Positions 47,419-60,100 of a DNA stretch of 64,000 nucleotides are shown in pieces. Made by a program: the position numbers and the translations under genes. The stretch spans positions 45,302,979-45,366,978 of the forward strand of contig OX463780.1 in NCBI GenBank assembly GCA_949825025.1, in the 5' to 3' direction. The notes under the pieces were generated by a model that was given only the letters and a program-made list of their open reading frames with translations, had not been told where the DNA came from and did not search any database. Source of the stretch: Siphlonurus alternatus. Lineage: Eukaryota > Arthropoda > Insecta > Ephemeroptera > Siphlonuridae. The stretch's first letter is position 1; each line of letters begins with the position of its first letter.

Positions 47419-50400
47419 ATGGCAACCAGAAGTAAAAAACGTCGTGGTTCAAGTGCAAGTCGTTTAAGAGAACGTGCTAATCTTTCATTTTTTATCGTGA
47501 TAATATTCTTTGCTGTATTTGGTATCATAGTTTTGACTGAGATATTTTTCATTGACGAGAGACATGGCATTGGGCCCGGAGTGAGGGTTGGACAACACCG
47601 GAGCACATCAGACTACGAAGATATCGTTTTATCAGACGACTACATGGTGTACCGTGGTGGAGCTGGTGGAGGATTTGACGACAACGTCGGTGTTTTTCTT
47701 CGCGGAGTCGAAGAGACGCACCTTGGAGGCCGCTTGCTGGCACCGGTGCCACAAAATGCACCAGTAAGAGCTGATGACAGTCCCATGATGGTCCCGGAAT
47801 CGTGGCCTCTCTATGCGAAACCAACCAACCTTACACTGGTGGATGGACAATGGCAACCGGTTAGAGGAACCAGGTATGACAAAACACGTTATAACACTAA
47901 TATATATAGTTTGAATTAATTAATTAGCTCATTGTTATAATTTATAATTAATCAATCAAATTTGTAATAGTTTTTATTGTTTCTAATCATGTACATTGTA
48001 TAACAAAATAATGTAGTTAAAAAAAAAAAATCAAATTTTCATGTTCGTTTATTCGAAATTGTTGTACATTATGACCCTGTAACGTGAAAAAATATATAAA
48101 AAATGACAGGTGTGCTGCTATATACCTAAACAAAAATTAATATATTCTAAGAAACTCTAAATATATTTTAATATTCAATAATATGCGTAATACATAATAC
48201 TAATGCATATGTTGCAATATATATACCTTATATAAAAGGTCAACAAAAAGGTAATATAGAATAAAGCATAAAATTATGAGGTATCTGTTTGTTATATACG
48301 TATAACAAATACGCTACTTCCATGCAGAGAACTTTAATTGAGAATACTTGTTTCTCATGTTTACGCTTATCCTACAACGTTATGATAGACTTATAAATTA
48401 TAAAGTTCCCACTGGAAATAGCCACAAGTTTCTGGTCTCTACATTCATATAATATTTATGTATCTCGATAGAGATACGGAGATGCAAGAGGCAGTGCCGT
48501 CTGGGACGTTGGGATCGTGCACGGCAGCTCTAAATGGAAATACAGCGAGAAGATAGACTTTGCCGGTCATACTTTCAGTTTTAAGTGAAAAAAATTATAG
48601 TATATCAATGATTGAATGCTCTATAATATATATATAGCCTAAAACAAATTAGGTAACACATAATGTAATTATATTTATACCGATCATCTCCATGATGGTT
48701 CTCAAATTATACATTGCAGTATATAAATATAACTTATATACTTCTATTATTGCATCGACTAATATTATTATCAGTGTCCAAGTCTATTATATTTTCCCTT
48801 GCATGCTGTACATACAGTACTTTAATTGTTGTAGTTGCGCACAAGTGGAACAATATCATTAATAATGTATTGACTATGTAACCGAGCGTCATATATAATA
48901 AATGAGTATATAGTGTCTAGCCGCAATATTGTATATAAAATATAGGGCGTACATGTTTTAAAAATTGATTTTTCTATACTTTGTTTATATATAAACATAT
49001 TACATAACCTGCATTGGTTAATTCAGAACGGCAGCTGCAAAACTATAATAAAGGATAAAGCCGATAAAGATATTACATTTTATAGCAAGTTTTCAACAAT
49101 TTTACAATTTGAGACGACTTCAATTTCATATATAAAATTTTAGTAAAAATAATTGTTTGTATTATAATAAATTTATTTGAAACTCTTAAAATAAATAAAT
49201 TATATCAAAACTTATACATTAAATATACGTATGAAAATAATATTATACTGTATAACAGAACACTATTAAACTTCGACCAAAAAAATAATTTTAGTTTCTA
49301 TAATAATGTATAAATTAAATATAATTTTATTTAATTCTTTTAAAAAACATTAATACTTAAAATTATAAAATATATTATATTTTAATGCTTTCATATTTTA
49401 TTATTCATTCTGAAATCCTACACTTGACTATAAACAAAGCTTATTTGAAATGTTGCAGGTTCAAGTTCTTCGTGTACTCGGCGTTCTACGACAAACGCGG
49501 GAGCCGCATGATCCGCATCATCGGTGCGACGCGGACACGCAGTCCCGAGCGAGTTTGGTGCCGTTTCTGGTTCGACGAGAGCGACACCGTGGGCAACTTC
49601 ACCGTGCCACCAGAAACCCACAGGTATAATCAATCTCTCGAGGAGACAAATACAAGATTGATTCTATCTTCTTCGTTTTTTTAATGACACTGATTGATTA
49701 ACAGCAGCACAGGGTTGTGGTTAGAATATAAATTACATTAAGCTTGAACAAATCCATTATTATACACTCTTACTATTGTTGTTATCTCATGGGTTACATA
49801 ATATGTATACTATAGTATGGCTTCTCTATATATAAAAAAAAAACATTATTCAGTGTTTTTTACAATAATTTTATATGTACTATTCATAAAAAATGATATA
49901 ATTATATTATAGTTTACTGTTGTTCTTTTTTTTTCTGAATTAAAGAAATTGGGTGGAAATTAAATTGTGTTTTGCATGAATGCATCAATATATCGATTAA
50001 TATTATTATACCTATTGTTACGCACGCGTTCTCAGCACTGGTATATGATACAAAATTATAGTTCTATTTTATGCACACAAAAAATTAATAACTAGAACGA
50101 TCGTATCTTATAAGGCTTCATATAAAAGAAATATTGACGGTTGAGGTAATAATTAATGCTGCTGGCTTACCCCGTAAGAAATATAGCGTGTTTATTATAT
50201 TTACCGCCATGTTAATATGATATGCACGCATCATCCGGAAGATAACTAATATGTATAATCATTATAATCAAATTATATAACAGATCACTTCAAATAAGTT
50301 AAATTTAAAATAAAAGTCAAGGCCAAATTGAGAGAAAAAGACCAAGTCAGCATATGAACACATGCACCCAGGAGGCAATATATTCGTTCTGACTTAAATG

Positions 50401-52914
50401 CAGCAACACTACAATGAGATATTAGAATGTGGAAATTTTATTGGCTTAGTCGAAAGAAGGGGTAAAAATATGGTACTGTGAATTTTTTCAGATTTTTCTG
50501 AGACCGGGAACTATTTTTAAAAAATTATTGAAAGTCTATTTTGATGATGCCACGGGCGGCACTGCCATATCCTTTTTCTTAAGGAGTGCCGCCCGTGACG
50601 TCATCAAAATAGACTTTCAATATTTTTTTAAAAATAGTTCCCGTTCTCAGAAAAATCTGAAAAAATCACAAGTACCATATATTTTTTCCCCTTCTTTGGA
50701 TTACGCCACTAAAATTTTCACATTCTAATATCTCATTGTTATAGCTAATAGATAATAATTACTCCGGAGCATTAATTGATTGACGTCATTGCTTTTCCGT
50801 TTTTTTTTTTTTTTTTTTTCCCCCAAATTGACACAATTTTAACTACAGTAGATTAGGTAGATTAGTATTGGCGCATCCATCATAGGATTTTGATAAATAA
50901 TAATTTTCTCGTATAACAGCGCACGTCCTGAGCTGGTTGCGGCAAAGGTCCGTGTGATTCGTGAGAACTGGAACCTCAAGTACAGCGCGTGCTTCGTGTT
51001 GTGTCCTCTGCCACGCGTCAACGCCAGCTCTTCGGTGTCTGCGGACGCGTGGCCCGTGCCGTTCAGCGTGGCAGTTCTGGCGGGGCGCGCTCTCCTGCCG
51101 CCTGGCAACCGCATGCGAGTGCGCAACTCTGAGACTGAGCTGCACAACGCGTCACGGCGAGATCCAAACTACGGACGCAACCTCGCAGTTTGTGTCAAAC
51201 CTCTGCACTTCAGTTACAACCAGGTGAGCATATTTTACATATCAAATGAGTCTTTTCATTTGCAGCGCTTGAAAGAAATAATGCAATAAAAGAATAATGG
51301 CTATATAATATACTGTATTGTAAATAAATGTCAGATTCTTATATCGCTCGAATATAGTAATATGTATATTAATAATCAAAATTTAATTGTATATTAATAA
51401 GCCGGTTTAATTACGCACATCTCTGGAAATCATTTTTGTAATAAATATTATAAACATAATGTAAATAACGACATGCAGTTCACACATTATTCATATAAAT
51501 TATAATAGTGAATTATTTTACTCTATTGCAGTGTAGTATAGCATAATAAAATTATCCTTATATTATGGAGGTTCAACTATGGAAAAAAAAATCTAATTAA
51601 AAGCTAGATATGCCAACCTTCATTAATTTAATTTGCCAATAGACATACATATAAACAGTACTTGAATAACATGGAATAAACAGAATTTATAATAGCTGAA
51701 TACTGCTCTAAAAAATCTAAAAACTAAAAAACACGAAAACTGAAAGTTTTCAGCTATTATCTTGTCGCCTTGAGGCAAATTGTTCAGCACTTAAGATTAT
51801 ATTATTTATGATGGCATAATTTTTCACTGGCCCCTGCAAATGCAGCCCCTTCTGTATGTGCAGTATATGCAACCTGCTCTACTTTGATGCTAAGCAAGTT
51901 GCCTAACATCACGGCGAGTTGCCGTGCAAATGGTTCGTCGCCTTGGAAAAATGCAGTTTGCAGCCTTGTTTATCACCATGATATATACTCATGTGATCGA
52001 TACACTCACAATGGTGATTACAAGACTGCAAAATGTAAAATTTCCAAGACGACAAGTTATACTACATAAATATAAAAAAATTAAAAATAAACTGATTTAA
52101 TATAAATAACAAATTGTTTCAGGCCCTTCCTATACTGGAATTTCTAGAGTTCCAAAGTATCCTTGGAGTTCGTCATTTTACGATGTACAACCACACGATT
52201 GGTCCCGCCGTTGCCTGTATTCTCAATGAGTACGTCCGAAAAGGTCTCCTCACACTTCTACCTTGGCAACTTCCCATGGTTTCACAGAGAGAAATTCGCA
52301 CTGAAGGATTATTTGCTGCTTTAAATGACTGCCTTTATAGAAACATGTATCGCTATGCATACGTTGCACTCATTGATTTAGATGAATATATTGTACCACG
52401 TCGTAATGATTCACTACCTGCATTACTATCATGGCTTGCACGTCCAGGTACACGTGCAGCCGGCTCATTTTCCTTCCAAAATGCATTCTATTATCTTCAA
52501 TGGTCTGATGATAATAATTCATTAACTGGACCAGATTTAATAACTCAACGTAAAACTCGACGTCGAGCAAAACTTCATCCTCATAAACAACGTTCTAAAT
52601 ATATTTGTAAACCAGAATTAGTTGTTGAAGCTGGTAATCATTTTGTTTGGGAATACGTACCAGGAAGAGGTACTTTAAATGTTCCTGCAGATGCAGCAAT
52701 ATTACATCATTATAGAGTTTGCGAGTTCGGAGGTGACGATTGTGTAAAAGCAGCTTCTGTAGTGGACAGAACAGCATTTCGTTTTGGTGCGCAACTTCGA
52801 GAAAGTGTATCACAACGTTGGGAAGAGATGCAAAAGATCTGCTCGCTACCACCTTTACCCACCGTACAGGGTGGAAATATGAACATGAATATTACACCTT
52901 CTACTATGTCATAA
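47419..52914 (+). CDS. Glycosyltransferase family 92 (DUF23) type II membrane protein
   Basis: Four exons, 47419-47873, 49459-49623, 50920-51223 and 52123-52914, total 1716 nt (571 residues) with GT-AG introns in phase. A basic N-terminus (RSKKRRGSSASRLRER) precedes a single membrane segment at residues ~22-45 (LSFFIVIIFFAVFGIIVL), as in Golgi type II enzymes. A stem follows. The GT92 domain starts with KFFVYSAFYDKRG (residues ~154-166) and continues with EFLEFQSILGVRHFTMYNH in exon 4. The DXD-type metal site is DLDEYIVPR, with Asp393 and Asp395. The C-terminal part has HFVWEYVPGRGT and AAILHHYRVCEFG. Family knowledge: GT92 includes C. elegans GALT-1, which adds galactose to core fucose of N-glycans; the acceptor here is unknown. 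Exons 2-3 are GC-rich while exon 4 is AT-rich. AATAAA at 53180 may end the transcript. Confidence 0.93.
50413..50737. mobile_element. Family-A2 palindromic MITE, complete
   Basis: Ends AATGAGATATTAGAATG and its reverse complement. The outer arms GGGGTAAAAATATGGTACTG differ from family A, but the inner arms GAGACCGGGAACTATTTTTA and AAAAATTATTGAAAGTC are the same. The centre is GGAGTGCCGCCCGTGACGTC (TGACGTCA at 50596; the left-arm counterpart is mutated to TGATGCCA). It lies in the intron before GT92 exon 3. Confidence 0.9.
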
Positions 52915-53226
52915 AACGTGTGTGTGTGTGTGTCTATGTTTATGAACAGTGAAAAAGATTTAATTATGTATTATGTAATAAGGAAAAAAAAAAAGAAGCA
53001 AGAATGTGATGTAAAATATCAACCATCAATAATCTGTGTTCTATTCAATATTTGACTGACATTCAATTTCATATCTTTAAACAATTATATTAATAATATT
53101 TTACATTTTATAAATGTAAAATTTTTAAATTGTATAAAAATTTAAAAAAAAAAACAAGAAATTAAAACAATTTTGTTGTAATAAAATTCAATGTTTCGAT
53201 CATATTTCAAAATGTATAATACAAAA

Positions 53227-53303
<77 letters not shown>

Positions 53304-54732
53304 GTAACGTACATAATATAATTTAAAATGTGCAGTTTTTTTTAACAATTTATAATTTATTTATTTAGAATTTATAAATATTACATTCATTTGGCAATAT
53401 ATAATACTCACTACTGTATTTCATTTTGTTAGAAAATCGAGAATTGCTGGACAAACTCAATTAACAATATAATAATAATAATATGGAAAAAGGTCCGTGT
53501 TCCAATTAAAATCTGCAGTAAAAACATTCTCAAAAAGAGATGACGATGTAAAATCAATGGGCAAAATTAGAAAGTCATGCTAAATTTAACAGTAACTACA
53601 TGGTACCATGAGAGAGAGAAAAAAATTAGAATTCGGATTACATGGTGTACGTGCAGTCGTGTTATATTATAAAAATCACCGTGACAAGTTTGAAAGTGAA
53701 GAAAATATCTACGTACGATGTCCGGTTTTCATTTATATTTTTAATGATGTGAAATCACTTTTTATTTTAAATTCCTCACCCGCCGTGAATTGTTACTATT
53801 TAATTAATATTATACAAACTCGGATTTTGTTGTTTAAATATCCACTTGCTCATCCAGGTACATTATATAAATTATGTTCTTTTAATTCGGCGCGGAAATA
53901 TGTTACCGCGGCGCTTTTTTTCGATCGAAAAGTTCTTTAATTAGGCGCAACTTAATGCTCCTTTTTACTTAATTAAATACATAATTTGGTATACTGGTCT
54001 CAGTCGCGCGCACAACTTTAATAAAAGGGGGCGTAGCCAAATCTTATTGATGGATAACTCGCGAGCGCAACTACTGCTAATATGTACGGGGCCTCATCAA
54101 CTATTATTGAATGAATGTCCTGGACAAATCCATTATAACCATGTCGTGATTTTTTTTTGCCAGGGTCAGACTGGCGATATAATTGGCTCCAAGCCTCATG
54201 AACAAAAATATTGCTGGACTGTCTGCTGGACCCTTTGTGTCAGTCCAGCTGACCCAGACCCTGTTTCTCATTTCTTACAATTAATACCATGCCCTGTTAC
54301 TAAAAAAAATATAAAAATAAAATAAATAAACAACAACTTCATGTCTTGCTATATAGCCTAAATCATAAAAAAAATTTTTATATATATTATAATATACTGT
54401 ATAAATATGCCGTGAATCTGCAGAAAATGAAGTGCACAAACAGTCTGTCAGATAACCAAATTTTAACAGAACCAAACGCACATGAATAATAGCACGAAGT
54501 GGGCACATTTTATTATTTATTATTTTGGAAACATGGAGTGATTTAAAAAAAGAAGTGCAAATTCATATCACTGTCTGCTTTTGACTAATGAATTTTACAT
54601 TGATCAACTTCTCACAGGTTGAGTGCTCTTCAAAGTTATATAATATTTGTAAAATATTTGTATGTTCTTTAAATATGATTTCTTTCAAAATAAAGGACAA
54701 CTTGTATTATTTCATTCTCCTTAAACTAAACA
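52915..54732. other. GT92 3' flank and spacer
   Basis: Holds a GT repeat (52919-52933), a TA microsatellite and AT-rich sequence. Open frames at 53608-53940 and 54047-54325 have no recognisable similarity and no splice context, so I do not call them. Confidence 0.45.
53230..53299. repeat. TA microsatellite
   Basis: About 35 TA units without interruption. Confidence 0.95.
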
Positions 54733-55020
54733 ATGGAGTATCGACCTCAAAAATTTTTATAGCAGAAATGGATAGAGGATGAAAAGTTACTCTGATTTTT
54801 TTCAGATTTTTTAGGGACCGGGAAGTATTGCTAAAAAGTTCGAATCCACGTCCCTTTTGGGTCCTATCTTTTATTAAGAGAGGCGGCAAGAGGCGGCACT
54901 TTCAATAATTTTTAAAAAATAGTTGCCGGGCTCTAAAAAATCTGAAAAAAAATCAGAGTAGCATAACTTTGCACCCTCTATCCACTTCTGCAATAAAAAA
55001 AATTGAGGTCGGTACTCCAT
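54733..55020. mobile_element. Family-A palindromic MITE, variant centre
   Basis: ATGGAGTATCGACCTCAAAA at the left, ending TTGAGGTCGGTACTCCAT. The left arm has AGGGACCGGGAAGTATTGCT and the centre CGAATCCACGTCCCTTTTGG, TAAGAGAGGCGGCAAGAGGC. This centre lacks TGACGTCA and differs from other copies, resembling the degenerate copy at 1172-1505. Confidence 0.85.
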
Positions 55021-55839
55021 TATGAAGAATCTCTATTAAATTAGTGATATAGACAAAAGGAGGGGGAAATCTACGTAACTTATTCCTATATCAATTCTCT
55101 TTAGAAACAAAATATAAATTTTGTCTGGAATCATTAAACAATAGGTAAGTAAATTTGAGGTTATTTTATTTTTACCCTTAACACATAAAAAAAAATCTAT
55201 GTTAACATGGTTTACTTTTCTGGTAAGGATAAAAAATAAATTTTCAAATTTTGTTATTTAACAAATAAAAATATATATTAAAAAAGCTTGCATTCATGAG
55301 GACACAAAATGAGGCCTTCAGTTGAACATGATCTGCATTTGACCCATTTAAAAATATAAGATATTCTGAGAAACACGGTTTACATTTTTTTTTTTACACC
55401 ATCTTTTTTTCATCCAAAAATGGCATACTGTACATGTTTTACATTAAAAAAATAAATATCCTGTCACAATTTGACAATCTCAGAGGAGAAATAATATGTT
55501 TAAAAGAAATTGAAGTTAATTTTCTAGTAGCAGCTATGGTTAAATATTATTTACTAAAAAATAATTATGTTACAGGTGTCTCTTGCAATATATTATCGAT
55601 CAGACAAGTAAATTAGCATGCGAGTGTTTCAAATAAAACATATTTGATAAGATAAGACTCACAGTCAGAGGGGGAAAAATCCCAAAATTACATCTTTATA
55701 TGCTATGTCAAGGACCGTAATTAATTTCTTCCATTGAAAATCTGACAGCACTATAAATACCTTGGCAAAATTTTAAATAATAAATCTCAATTCACAGTGT
55801 TGATGCAATGCTGACAAAGTATTGTATTATTATACAGTA
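55021..55839. other. Spacer, nothing supported
   Basis: AT-rich intergenic sequence between two MITEs. One short open frame (55434-55616) has no similarity. Confidence 0.5.
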
Positions 55840-56504
55840 ATGAATAACCTACATGAAATTTTTTCATTGCAGAAATGAATAGAGGGCACCAAATTATGCT
55901 ACAGTACTCTGAATTTTTTCAGATTTTTTTGAGACCAGGAACTATTTTTAAATAATTATTGAAAGTTCCGTAAGTTGAGTTGCCACCCCTGAACCTTTAA
56001 TAAAAAGGATAGGACCGAGACACCTACTGACGCCTCTAGGAGGCGTGACCGCACTTTCAATAATTATTCAAAAATAGTTCTGGGTTTCAAAAAAATCTGG
56101 AAAAATTCTGATTAACATAATGGACAACATACATGAAAAAAAAAATTATTGCAGAAATGAATAGAGGGTACCAAATTATGCTACTCTGAATTTTTTCAGT
56201 TTTTTTTAGACCCAGAACTATTTTAAAATAATTATTGAAAGTGCGGCCACGCCCCCTGGAGGCGTCAATAGGCGTCCAGTCTCTATCCTTTTTATTAAGA
56301 ATTTAGGTGTGCCAACTGAAATCACAGGACGTTCAATAATTATTTAAAAATAGTTCCGGGTCTCAAAAAAATCTGAAAAAATTCAAAGTAGCATAATTTG
56401 GTACCCTCTATTCATTTCTGCAATAAAATTTTTTCACATGTATGTTGTCCATTTGGTACCCACTTTTAATTTCTGCAATAAAAAATTTCAAGTAGGTTGT
56501 CCAT
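55840..56504. mobile_element. Family-A3 palindromic MITE, split by a second copy
   Basis: The outer element starts ATGAATAACCTACATGAAAT and ends TTTCAAGTAGGTTGTCCAT. Its arms carry GAATGAATAGAGG-type and TTTTTTGAGACCAGGAACTA blocks. Its right arm is interrupted at 56120 by the nested copy and resumes at 56453 with TTGGTACCCACTTTTAATTT. Confidence 0.82.
56120..56452. mobile_element. Family-A3 palindromic MITE nested in the preceding one
   Basis: Ends ATGGACAACATACATG / CATGTATGTTGTCCAT. The arms run through GAATAGAGGGTACCAAATTA and TTTTAGACCCAGAACTATTT. The centre is GGCCACGCCCCCTGGAGGCG. Flanking sequence joined across the insertion, keeping one AT, gives CATAATTTGGTACCC, exactly the uninterrupted family sequence, so the insertion duplicated only AT. 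Confidence 0.87.
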
Positions 56505-56847
56505 CATAAATACATGTCTTGCAAATATCTTGAACAAAGTTCAATTATAAAAAAAAAACTACATTTAAATAATTGTATACATAATTAACACATCAACATT
56601 TAGGATTGTTGTAGTCTGTAGTACATATTATATTACATTATTACATAGCAAAGAAAAATAATGAGTACTGTTACCTTTTTCAGTCTTTTATTAAAAGTTA
56701 ATTTGCTTCAACATTTGTATACAATACAATAATAACCAGAATTGCTACTAACTTCAAATAAATATTAAATCAAAGTCCCCGGTACAGGCATTGATCTCTC
56801 ATCTGATTTTCTCTCTTGGACACAAGGTAAGTACAGTAGCTCACCAC
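56505..56847 (-). other. TRMT1 3' flank
   Basis: AT-rich sequence below the TRMT1 stop codon. No gene or repeat recognised. Confidence 0.4.
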
Positions 56848-57122
56848 CTACGCTGCTGGCTTAGCGTGCTTCTGCCCCTCTCCCTCCTCCTCCTCAACAT
56901 TGCCTTCCAGTTCTGCCCGGTTGCGCTTGCCATAATTCTTCCCTTGGTTTCTCCTGCTCTTGGTCTGCGTATCTGCACCTGCAAGTCTAAGAACAAAAAC
57001 ACGAGTTTGGTCAAGTATTGAAGCAAATTAACAAATTTAGAAAAATTTAAAGAACAAACAATTTATTTATTTATTTTGTTTGTTTCTTCTTTAATATTTT
57101 TTTTTATTATTCAAGAACAAAA

Positions 57123-57194
<72 letters not shown>

Positions 57195-60100
57195 AAAAGT
57201 TACAACATTTGATACCAGAAGAGAGCTAGAAGATAAAAATTCAAATAAAAATTTAAAATCTAAAAAACACACTTACAATTTTTTAACTGAAAAATGTTTT
57301 CAAGTATATAATGTTATAATAAAAATGATTTATTTTATTAAATTACAGGGCTATAAAACCTTTTAAATTTGATTTATTGATGAATTAATATTATTTTTGA
57401 GAAAGCAACACATTAATTCAAGAATATTTGTCATTGCACCTCCATGTTTAATTTCATTGAGAATTAGAAAACATAGTAAAATAGCTGATGCTTGAACTCT
57501 ACCTGGACTGAGATTTGGTGCCAGGTCCCCAGAACGCTGTGGGATTCTCCTGGAAGCGGGCGAGTCCAAAGCGTCTGGATGGAGGGTTTGCTTCTGGGTG
57601 GTTGCTGAAGTTCACGGTGAACTCCTCATGCTTCTTCTGGAGGATAAAGAGGGCAGCACTGTCGGCAGGAAAGCGGTCCCTCTTGGCAGGATGCTGGGCT
57701 TCCCACGCCTGGAGGATGTGCCACACGGCAGAGGCAGGTGCAGACGTCTTGACAGACATACGGTTGGCGTGAGAGAAGGAGACTCGGTACCCAGCATTCA
57801 AGAGAGCAGACCTACAACATAAAACAAAGAAATATTTGTGATAAATACACATTAATTCATAAAAATGTGGTTTATTTTACGTACTTTATGTTTCTCAAGC
57901 TATAATAATTAAAAATCAACAGTGTCAAGTGGGAGTTAAGAAAGTAAATATTGTCTATATTTATATATATACCTGTAGCTGCAGACCAATCTATTTATTA
58001 AACTGAAATTTAAGAATTAATGACAACATTTTGAAGAAAAAAGAAAAAAAGTAGCAGTCATTTACATAATTGCTATTAACTCTAATTAAACTTAACAAAC
58101 CATTTGATTCATTGATTGCTGAATAGTGATGAGCAAGCTGATGAAATGTATAGAAGTTATCCTTACTTGTTCTTTTTGTTTACCAAACTTAACAACACTT
58201 TATTTTACCTCTGGATTAGTCTAACAAGTCTTAGATTATATATGGGAATTGAATTTGTTCACTGTTTTTGTTTTTTAACCCATAACAAAGAGCAGAAATG
58301 ACATATTTGCCTAGGTATATTTGTTACCTGAAGGTGAGCATGGGGACGGTCTCAACGTGAAGGATGGCACACATGCGGTCCAGGGTGACGTACAGAGGCA
58401 CGTCCTCCAGCTCTTCTACCAGGACGGCCAACACGCCCTGCAGACGCTTGGCCGTGCCCAGACGCTCCAGACCAGGCCAGGCAACAAGACGCTGAAGGAA
58501 CGGCTTCGAGTGCAGCTCGCCAGTCCACACAGGGCCGCCAACCTGAAAAAAAATATTACTTTACATTAAAATATACATTGTTTATTTTAAAATTAATGTT
58601 TATTAGTTGTACAACATTAATCTACCATTTCAAAAAATACAGCCCTATTAGCACATTATGTATAGGATGCACTTACATGATGCTTATGATTGCAATGTTG
58701 ACAAAACTCTTTCACTGAAGGTCCTGTTGGCAAAGAAAATTTCGTGTTTCCTTTGTCTGTCTTGCGGCAGATTCCTAGAGGTTGAAATGTCGTCGACTCA
58801 CATCCCGTGCATTGGTAAACCATAGCCAGCTTGCTGTACAAGGATAAATTTACAATAAATTCCCGTGTACCGTTATAAGACCAAGATCAAAACTAACCTG
58901 GTGGTGAACTTGCACTTGGAAGGACCAGTGAATACTCTCACAACAAGTCTGACATAGAAATCAACACTCATTGATATAAGAGGCTCAATGTAGCGCCCGT
59001 ATCTGTTGGCATGAGCTTCTATGCACTGCAGCACAATTCTTAAAGCCTGTAAAAAAATGTGAATGCAAAATATTTTTTTTATACATATCATAACATATCT
59101 ATACATTATAATTAAAATAATAATTATAAATATACTGATTTGTGCAATACAATCCTCCAATGATATGTTGGGGAAGTAGGTGTGGTGCTTGTGACATCAA
59201 GTAAAATATTAACTAAAAATGTTCCTATAAAATAATATACAGTAGTTGTGTACAGCATTATGGCAACATATCAAATTACAATATTTATAATACATTATAT
59301 ATTTTGTTTATCAAATTAACGTTGAAAGCTGATAAAAAAAAAGGGGGGAAGGGGTAAGAGTAATAAGAAGAGAAGATAACTTTTACATGCCTAAACAGCC
59401 TAATTTTTAATCCTATGACAACTTTTAGTTGATGCTTTATTAAATAATCTCATAATCCAAGGTGATGGCATCCTCCATCAATTGCCGACCATCCTGACTA
59501 AGGTTTCCATGGTTTCCTCAGTCACAACCAGGCGAATGCTGGGATGGATTGCTTAGGCCATGGCCGCCCCGGTTTGGAAGGGACCCACAAAAGTAGGGTC
59601 TACGAAAAGCCGGGAGGATAAATTCAATTGTCACTTTAATGTGGCCAGTACCCTATACTATAGGGTTCAGTTAAAAAGCTAAAAAATAATCCAAGAAATG
59701 TACAAGAACCTCTTATTTTCATAAATCCCAGTATTCGTAGCATAGTTTATCCTGTACCCCTCGGGACAGCTTATTTTCCCTATCTTATTCTTTCCGGAGA
59801 CACAGATACAAATATGAAAGAGTTAAGAAAAGCATGCAGTCTAGCCATCAGCACAAAGTTCAAGTTCATCATGTCCTTATCAACCATGCATACACCAGGG
59901 AAGTACAGTAACATTTGTGCTGTTCCCAAGTGTACTAACTAATCAACATAACTCACCATTTCATGGCAGGCTCTAGAGCGCAGTGACACAGCTCCATATT
60001 TGACATAACATGTTTCAGGAGAGTTTCCCGCTAACACGGCCATGTCTGTGCATGTGACTAGCAGCACTCCTCCGTCTGCTACACTTTGAACAGCAGCATC

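Noticed and set aside
47549..47856. Minus-strand frames under GT92 exon 1
   Set aside because: Shadows of the coding exon in other frames; the plus frame has the membrane segment and links in phase to the later exons.
53608..53940. 110-residue plus-strand frame downstream of the GT92 gene
   Set aside because: Composition is that of AT-rich noncoding DNA, with no recognised domain and no promoter or splice context.
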